Shown piece by piece: positions 58,175 to 64,000 of a stretch of 64,000 nucleotides of DNA. The notes beneath the pieces were generated by a model that did not search any database, was not told the DNA's origin, and saw nothing but the letters and a program-made list of their open reading frames with translations. This DNA comes from Coptis chinensis (taxonomy: Eukaryota; Streptophyta; Magnoliopsida; Ranunculales; Ranunculaceae): NCBI GenBank assembly GCA_015680905.1, contig CM027381.1, positions 60,888,501 through 60,952,500 on the forward strand, read 5' to 3'. The translations under genes were made by a program, and so were the position numbers. Position 1 is the stretch's first letter. Each line of letters begins with the position of its first letter.

Positions 58175-59922
58175 TGATAAGCACCCAAAACTATAATATT
58201 AACCCCCGAGAGACATAGCATTTTGGTCGATTATGTGTTTAATAATCATGTAATAATTATATTTTCGTACTTTTGCAGGTTTCCACAGTTAACATGAATA
58301 TAATGATAAAACATGCATTGAAGTACGGGAATACTAGAATATTTGAAGTTCCCCAATCAACCCCAGTGAAGCACAACAAAGCCTGACTAGAGCCAAAGTT
58401 TCCAAAAGAACAAAACCAGTACAGAACGGGTCCACATATAAAGAAGCAGCAAACTTCCGAAGCTCACATCTGATAAATCTGGATGCGGACGTTGGCTAGT
58501 AAATTGCCAGAGCGACCAGGGCGACAAACTCTACGCAAGGACAGAAAGTTGCAAAAACGCCAAAATTGGCGCCGCCATTAGACACACCACGTGGACCCAC
58601 TCTGCTAGCCCAAAAGGCATGACGAGTCAGCATAGGCAGGTGGCAAGTGATGGTCACAATTTGGTGCACCTTGCAATAGAAGAAGACACGTACCAATTCA
58701 AAGCAGGTGGTTTGAATTGAATTTGACTGAAGACAAAACAATAATAAGGAAAAAAAAGACAAAGCATCAAATTAATTCACATGCAAACAAAACTTTGTGA
58801 TTCGAAGTTTTGAATGTCTCAATTAAGAAACGGACAAAACCCAATTAAATCCTTCACAAGGGTCTCCAGCCTATATATATGAAGGGGGGGGGGGGTCTTC
58901 ATTATTCGGCCTTCAACATTTTATGATATAGCCTATACATTAGCTAGTTAATCATTTGTAGTTTTTCATTTCCAGCACTTCCATTCCGTCCTTTTTATTT
59001 CAGCAGCTTAAATACTGTAAGTCATTTCTTCTTAATAAAAGTCATTTCTCTTCAAGTTTAATTCCTGTCCTGCATTTACTTATTTAATGTATACAGCAAG
59101 TTTAATTATTCCTTCAATGACCATGAGCTAATTCCCCCCCCCCCCTCAGGAGGAGGGTTATGCTGCTCGTGTGAGAATCCGGATTGACACTTTAATATTC
59201 TAGAATCACTACTTAGGAATTAGGTGTAGATTAGACATCCGGTCCCAAAATGACTGAGACTGTACAAATTTAGAGTGCTGATGCTCCAGAACAGTCTCAC
59301 GAGAGACTCAAAATGTCTTGTGCGTGACTCTCTGGTGCCAGACAACTCTCCAATTTATCTAGCTGATGTAAAATCAAACTAGGAGCTGAAATGATATTCT
59401 AGAGATGAAATATTAGTTCAACTCTTTATGCTAGTATGATGCGGCTCAGAGATGTGGGCATTTCGCTAGGGATCAATACTCGACGTCGTCTCGGGTTTGT
59501 CTATGAACTCGAGACGAATTAGAGCTATAGTGATGTGGTAATATAAACTGTTAAAAAATTATTCTTGCATGAGTAAGGTTAACCCTCTCCCTGTTTCTCT
59601 ATCTTTGTTTATTTACATCGAAATCACCGTTAGTAATTTACATTATTTGCATTACCGTTAATTTAATTAAACCAACTAAAAAACCTAAAATCATACTCAC
59701 CAAAAGTTGTAATTCTAGTTATGAACCTTGCCGAGCCCTAAGGTTTGGACGATCCCTTACTCGACCTATCCTACCAAACCCACGTGAGTAAGGTAACTTG
59801 ACTAAATGGACGACTATACGGACTTTGGACTTTGGGCTTTGGACTTCGGACTTCGGACTTCATACTGTGGACTTTGGACTTAAGTGTAAAAACCAATAAA
59901 CGTACAAATATAACGTTTATCA
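58175..59922 (+). mobile_element. Solo LTR of another gypsy family, target duplication caaac
   Basis: It starts TGATAAGCACCC and ends AACGTTTATCA, 1748 bases, with caaac at 58170-58174 and 59923-59927. A TATA-like box (ctatatatat) lies at 58871-58880. Only the first and last few dozen bases resemble the other LTRs. It contains a G12 run, a C12 run and a 7-bp tandem repeat near its end. It lies between gag and protease of the Tat-like element on the opposite strand. No internal sequence remains. Confidence 0.95.
59820..59882. repeat. 7-bp tandem repeat (ggactty) near the LTR end
   Basis: Nine units of ggact(t)(t/c/a) type, with two variant units (gggcttt, atactgt), lie about 40 bases before the LTR terminus. 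Confidence 0.85.
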
Positions 59923-61301
59923 CAAACCTTGTTGAGGTCGGCCTCCGTGAAAGTTATATTGCCTGAACTGCGACCTGAACTATGTGGGGCAGGTGCTGCC
60001 TGGGAGGACAACTAGTAGACTTCCTGGTGAGTGCCTACGCGTCTCTTTTTTTCTCTGTTGGATGTAACAGAATCATCCTGGAACGTGATCATGTTGATCA
60101 TCCTATCGTTATCTGTGTCTGATGAGTGCTGACGGCGATCATGATGGGAGCGGTCGCTGGGACGTCCTCTGCTACGAGAGCGAGTTTGAACATTATGGTG
60201 AACTTGAGATCTGCTACGCTCTCTATGAGCCATGAGTTTATGGCGTCGGTCGCCATCAGCGATATTAGTATAATGCTTGATATGTCCTGATTCAACGAGG
60301 TCTTGGAGGTAGTGCTTGAACCTCTAGCACTCGTTGGTGTGATGACACTTTGCTCTATGGAAGGTACAGTAAGGTTTGCCTGGTCGATCCTCTGGCTGCC
60401 GCACCTCAGGTCGGTAATATGCAGCTTTCTTGATCCTCTTCAGTATGTAACTGGGAGATCAGGTGAGTACAGCGAACTTGTGGCTGTTGGGTGTTCTGTT
60501 TCCAGACTTTTGTCCTTGTTGTCTAGGTCGTTTCTTTGTAGGTGGGGCATCATCAAAGATCGCTGCCACTTCTTGGTCTTTGGTGAGGCCTTGATGTTTC
60601 AGGCCTTCTTGCAACTTGATATATTTGTCTACTTGAGCATACAACTCAGACAAAGTTTTTGGACTCTCATTCAAGAGCGATCTGGAGGAGAGCGCCGTGT
60701 TGCGCACACGGCAGGCATTGGTGAATGCCAATGTGGCAAAAAACTCTTTGAGGCCGCTCACCATGCATAGCAGTTCGGTTTTGAACCGACCTAAGAAGGC
60801 GCGGATGGTTTCATCTTCGCCTAGCGAGAGCTGGAAAAGTGAATCTAAATCTACTTTTTTACGCTTGTTATGGACATACTGGCTAGCGAATAGATCAGTG
60901 AGATTCTTAAAGTTCTTTATCGAGTCTGGCTCAAGTGAAAAGAACCAATCGAGAGCACCATCTTTTAGGTTGGCAGGAAACAAATGGTAGTGGAGATGGT
61001 CTAACTCCTGGGCACTATAGAGTGCGAGGCTCTGAGTGTAGCGAGCCATGTGTTGACCGGGACAGGTGCTGCCATCATACATTGCGAAGCGTGGTTGGAT
61101 GAAATCTAGAGGAGAAGGTTTACTGAGTACTTCAGCAGTGAAAGGGGACGCGCGGTACGTATTTAGCATCTTTTGAACGATCTGAGTGGCGTCCTTCTTG
61201 ACTGGACTTTGATCTATTCTTTGTGATAGCTCGTTAATATGATGATTAACTTCGTTCTTACCGTCCTCTGCTATAGCACCAGGTGGATTTTGCGCGTCCA
61301 C
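59923..61301 (-). pseudogene. gag: Gag of the Tat-like element
   Basis: The ATG at 61301 opens MDAQNPPGAIAEDGKNEVNH. The gag domain covers residues 60-200: SPLDFIQPRFAMYDGSTCPG, HYHLFPANLKDGALDWFFSL, LFASQYVHNKRKKVDLDSLF, GEDETIRAFLGRFKTELL. It ends FAVLT with a stop at 60459; beyond it a zinc-knuckle-like CTFHRAKCHHTNEC, an Arg/Ser-rich stretch (SRSRGRPSDRSHHDRRQHSS) and a NITFTEADLNKV end lead to the insertion site of the solo LTR. The first 280 residues are uninterrupted, making this the most intact gag in the window. Confidence 0.9.
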
Positions 61302-61462
61302 TTATGCTTGCAAGGCAACATTCTCCTGCCTGAGTAGGGTGATGTGCTCATTCATTGTACCTAGTTGACTTGTTAAGCTCTGGATTTGAGCTTCGGGGCT
61401 TGCCATGCTTCGTGGGCTTGAGGGTTTTTGTTTATGTAAAGTAGTTTCTCAAGAAATCGAGA

Positions 61463-61478
61463 CCACAGACGGCGCCAA
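61463..61478 (-). promoter_or_regulatory. Primer binding site of the Tat-like element
   Basis: On the minus strand the site tggcgccgtctgtgg starts next to the LTR end (…catttaca, t). This form is usual in Tat-lineage elements. Confidence 0.85.
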
Positions 61479-62093
61479 TGTAAATGTGCAGTTTAGTTCT
61501 ACCTTACAAATGTGATTAGGAGGAGAAATGGTTTGGAGATGGGAAAGACCAAGTTCGTTTCTGAGCAAATTGCCTACGTATCAAGCTCTCACTTCTGGGG
61601 AGAGAGTTGAATCAGGTCTGACGTAGTTCATGTAGGGGGTATTTCTAGTTATTGAACATGAGGATCCACACAACACGTGTACTGACAAGCATAGATGTAT
61701 GGTTGAGATTGAGAAGGAGTGTATGAACGGTTTTGGTAAGAATTTCCTAATGATGGGGAGTGGTTGCAGTGGTTCGTAATTTGCAGTAATGGATTGTGTA
61801 AGTATGGTCTTGGTAATGATTGCATTTGGATAAAGGATGATGTCATGAGATGAAGCGTTCTGTGTGAGTTCGTCCGTGCGACCTGCGGCCCATCGGAGCA
61901 AGCTAGTAGGACGAACTTCTTAGATCGGGAGATGATGTCGTTGCTTGTAGCATGAGCTGAAGTGGACCACCTACATGAGGCGAGTTGCTTATAAAGTGAG
62001 CTCAGAGTACAAGGACATGAGGTCGGTAGGATATTTCTGCTTATGCTGGACGTGTGCCTGATCTTCATTAGATGTGAATATTACTCCCTCACA
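61479..62093 (-). mobile_element. 5' LTR of the Tat-like element
   Basis: In element orientation it starts TGTGAGGGAG and ends CATTTACA before the primer site, 615 bases. A CTTTATAAGC TATA-like stretch lies at about 61990. ORFs across it are chance. The outer edge is not certain to two bases (tgtg repeat). Confidence 0.75.
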
Positions 62094-62958
62094 CAACCCA
62101 TGGCAGAGTGTAGCTAAAACGTATCCACTGCCAGCTCATCTATTAGGCCACTTAGGGCAACCACCCTAAGGCCTCAAATTTAGAAGGCCTCAAAATTTTC
62201 TTATTTCTCCTTACATGTGTTTCATATTACCATATTTTTTGAAGAAAAAAAATACAAAAAAGGACACTATGACTCAATTTGGTTTCAACCCACACATTGT
62301 GAATTGGTTTTAAGAAAATCCTTAGATATATATTATAGTTGTACCTTCTTTGCTCTATTTTTTGAGCCTTCATAAAGTCTCCAATATTTGTAAAACTCTT
62401 TGGCTAATTACGAAAAAGTAGGAGACAAATAAGATAAAATCAGACAAATAAGGAATTTCCAACTTTGGGCCGGACGTTTATACTATTTTTCTTTCCTTGA
62501 TTTTCAAGATGGTTAAGTTGTCAAAGTTAAGAGCGTATCTCCTTTTCTTTACTAAGGCAAGCAGCAAAGTATTTTTCAAGACTAAAAGAGATATGTTCTA
62601 AGCTAGGCTATTCTATGTTTAAATCCCTTCCAAGAGAATATGATTTGAAAGAACTCATAGAACTGTAGCAAGTAAGAACTTTTCTGCATGCCCTTCTGCT
62701 ACAAAGACCCTTAGTCCTGTGAAATAGACTGTACATGTACATGAATTAATACTGGAGATTTAACAAAAAAAATAAAAAAATAATACTGGAGGAGAAAAAA
62801 AAATAATACTCTACTGAAGGTTTGATTACCAAGATATCAAACCACGACAACAACAAACGTTCTGTAGTAGTACTATTGTGGAAAACATGTTGAACTGTAT
62901 AGATGCCTACATGGGATGATGAAAAGCCCCATTTCATATACAAAACACAAACTGTGGT
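62094..62958. other. AT-rich spacer, no gene seen
   Basis: The stretch near 62150-62220 has a direct repeat (aaggcctcaaattt, aaggcctcaaaatttt) of a kind seen at plant DNA-transposon ends, but no partner end was found. A-rich runs occur near 62770-62800. No protein-like reading. Confidence 0.4.
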
Positions 62959-63180
62959 TCAAGAGGTCGGTGATGATTCATCATCTGCATTTTCAACCTC
63001 TGTGGTTTCTACACTCTTCTCTTCCACAATAAATCCATCCCTTAACCTATCATAGTTTGTCTACTCATCTGACTTCCAAGGACGTTCCCCCAGTACTCTA
63101 ATCATGTCCTCTTAGTATAAAACCTCCTTTTCCAGCAACAACTCAGTCATCTGAGCCACATGCTCTTTATGCTCGCTCCT
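62959..63180 (-). pseudogene. FTSH: C-terminal fragment of an FtsH protease gene
   Basis: One frame reads HKEHVAQMTELLLEKEVLY, stop, EDMIRVLGERPWKSDE, stop, TNYDRLRDGFIVEEKS and an acidic end ENADDESSPTS before TGA. The helix and LGERPFK-x-x-E-x-TNYDRF end are characteristic of plant mitochondrial FtsH (AAA metalloprotease that removes damaged inner-membrane proteins). The AAA domain and the zinc site are not present. Two in-frame stops show it is dead. It may be a tail left from a captured or ancient host gene. Confidence 0.75.
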
Positions 63181-63302
63181 CTATTAGTCTACATGCACCA
63201 ATAAGAAACCACTGAAAGAGAAAATTTCACTAAATAACTTTTATGAAATTTCCAATCGTCCTTAGTTTCTTTAAGGGGAGATGGTTGATTGGGCTGATTG
63301 CT

Positions 63303-63890
63303 TTTACACGACCATTGACTTTTCCGGATTTTGCATTGGCTGATTGCTGTAATGAAATAATGTTTATCACAGAGATATGATTTGGTTGGATTTCATAAGT
63401 AATCATTTCCCTAAATGTTCCATGTGCTTCTTAAAAATAGCCATTCTGAATGTATCCTACAACAATTGAGCTACAAGAAATCACATCTCAGTACGTAGTA
63501 TCTTCGAAGATAGAAGCCACATATTGAATTACATTTGGTGTAAACAAATACAAAAGCCTTCTTTCAAATTCCAATCTGTTCCTATAGGAGTAGCCATGGA
63601 TTTTTGTATCATTTATTTACAATTATAAAGCTACACTAAAGATATTGTTGGCCAGCAGGGAGGACACTTGCTAAATTTACGACATCTGGCTTCAAGCCCA
63701 AATCCAACATGTCAATGAAAATGCTCATGACATCACTAGACGTAGCATATTGAGCAAGAGAAGAAACATCTCCACTATATGTAATTACATCTACGTTTAA
63801 CCCGGCATGTTTCATGTCGCGTGGGAGCTGTATGCTATCCTCAGAAAAACCGTTTTGAGCATAGCTAAAAATTAGAGCATTCCACTCCTT
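63303..63890 (-). pseudogene. Pentatricopeptide repeat (PPR) protein fragment
   Basis: Upstream block (63636-63890): EWNALIFSYAQNGFSEDSIQ, RDMKHAGLNVDVITYSGDVS, SIFIDMLDLGLKPDVVNLAS, VLPAG then a stop. Downstream block (63303-63525): FEDTTY, stop, DVISCSSIVVGYIQNGYF, stop, EAHGTFREMITYEIQPNHIS and VINIISLQQSANAKSGK. These are consecutive PPR motifs of the organelle RNA-binding family, in the usual order. About 110 bases between them do not read through. Three stops and shifts make it a pseudogene. The upstream part reaches close to the window end. Confidence 0.78.
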
Positions 63891-64000
63891 CTTTTCTCTT
63901 CGGGCTTGAGATTTTTAGCACTAGATGTTAGTATTCTCCTCTTATAGAAGGAATCACAAGTACGTACACATAATTTGGTTCTAAACTTCAGTTAATAGTG
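63891..64000. other. Window end, possible upstream PPR sequence
   Basis: A short minus-strand reading NLKPEEKRR adjoins the PPR fragment; beyond it nothing is recognised. Confidence 0.3.

Larger units (their letters stand above)
51809..62093 (-). mobile_element. Tat-lineage Ty3/gypsy element, 3' LTR not found
   Basis: Minus-strand order: 5' LTR, primer site, gag, protease, RT, RNase H, a second RNase H, integrase, tandem array, antisense ORF. The second RNase H before integrase is the marker of the Tat lineage. The 3' LTR is not recognisable to the left; the older Tat DNA at 47285-48392 may belong to the same or another copy. A solo LTR of a different family lies between gag and protease. 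Confidence 0.85.

Noticed and set aside
58496-58762. 88-codon minus-strand ORF with hydrophobic N-terminus
   Set aside because: It lies inside the solo LTR, whose borders are fixed by the caaac duplication.
60303-60770. 155-codon plus-strand ORF
   Set aside because: It lies opposite Tat gag, which has clear domain motifs on the minus strand.
61581-62068. Two overlapping minus-strand ORFs of 106 and 139 codons
   Set aside because: They lie wholly inside the Tat LTR and carry no motif.
1-64000. tRNA, rRNA or snRNA genes
   Set aside because: None noticed on reading both strands; a covariance-model scan was not possible, so small RNA genes cannot be fully excluded.

Overview
This window is intergenic DNA from a large-genome flowering plant, and almost all of it is nested transposable elements. 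A plant is indicated by Athila-like and Tat-like Ty3/gypsy elements, a CACTA (En/Spm) element with a Tnp2-type transposase, a BED-finger hAT element, a plant L1-type LINE, spliced pieces of a chloroplast CtpA-type protease, and FtsH and PPR debris. AT-richness suggests a eudicot, but this is inference and I cannot name the species. I see no intact host gene, no rRNA or tRNA gene, no CRISPR array and no bacterial feature.

Left part (1-14.3 kb). Fragments of one Athila-like gypsy family lie in both orientations: a partial LTR (1-1312), a 3' internal region (1313-3901) split by a solo LTR (2047-3535, 5-bp duplication gtaag), and one end of a CACTA-like element (from 3902). After about 3 kb of unassigned AT-rich DNA come a duplicated LTR end (7165-8126) and a minus-strand element 'A' (8127-14326), which keeps gag and protease but has lost reverse transcriptase and integrase.

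Middle (14.3-43.6 kb). Element 'B' is a minus-strand Athila-like element with two LTRs (14327-24651 and about 42308-43643). Its 3' LTR is split by a 9-kb CACTA element (14818-23791, 3-bp duplication tac) that has captured two exons of a CtpA-like gene and several exons of a second host gene. Its interior is split by a solo LTR (25812-27120, tggac) and by a deleted plus-strand Athila-like element (28401-33069, catag). Gag, protease, RT, RNase H, integrase and extra 3' ORFs are readable but broken by stops.

Right part (43.6-64 kb). A third Athila-like fragment 'C' (43644-46213) meets a 5'-truncated LINE (46214-47284). Then comes Tat-lineage DNA: two diverged copies of an antisense 3' ORF (47285-47848 and 52121-53173), a 120-bp tandem array, and a minus-strand integrase, second RNase H, RT, protease and gag series with primer binding site and 5' LTR (54171-62093). 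It is interrupted by a hAT element (48393-51808, 8-bp duplication) and a solo LTR of another family (58175-59922, caaac). The last kilobase holds decayed FtsH and PPR coding debris.

The 'system' here is nesting order and rearrangement, not a working pathway. The most notable items are the gene-capturing CACTA element, the intron-containing antisense ORF pair with its adjacent 120-bp array in the Tat DNA, a small ORF conserved between two rearranged gypsy copies, and purine boxes repeated through the gypsy 3' regions. I found no convincing undescribed biological system.
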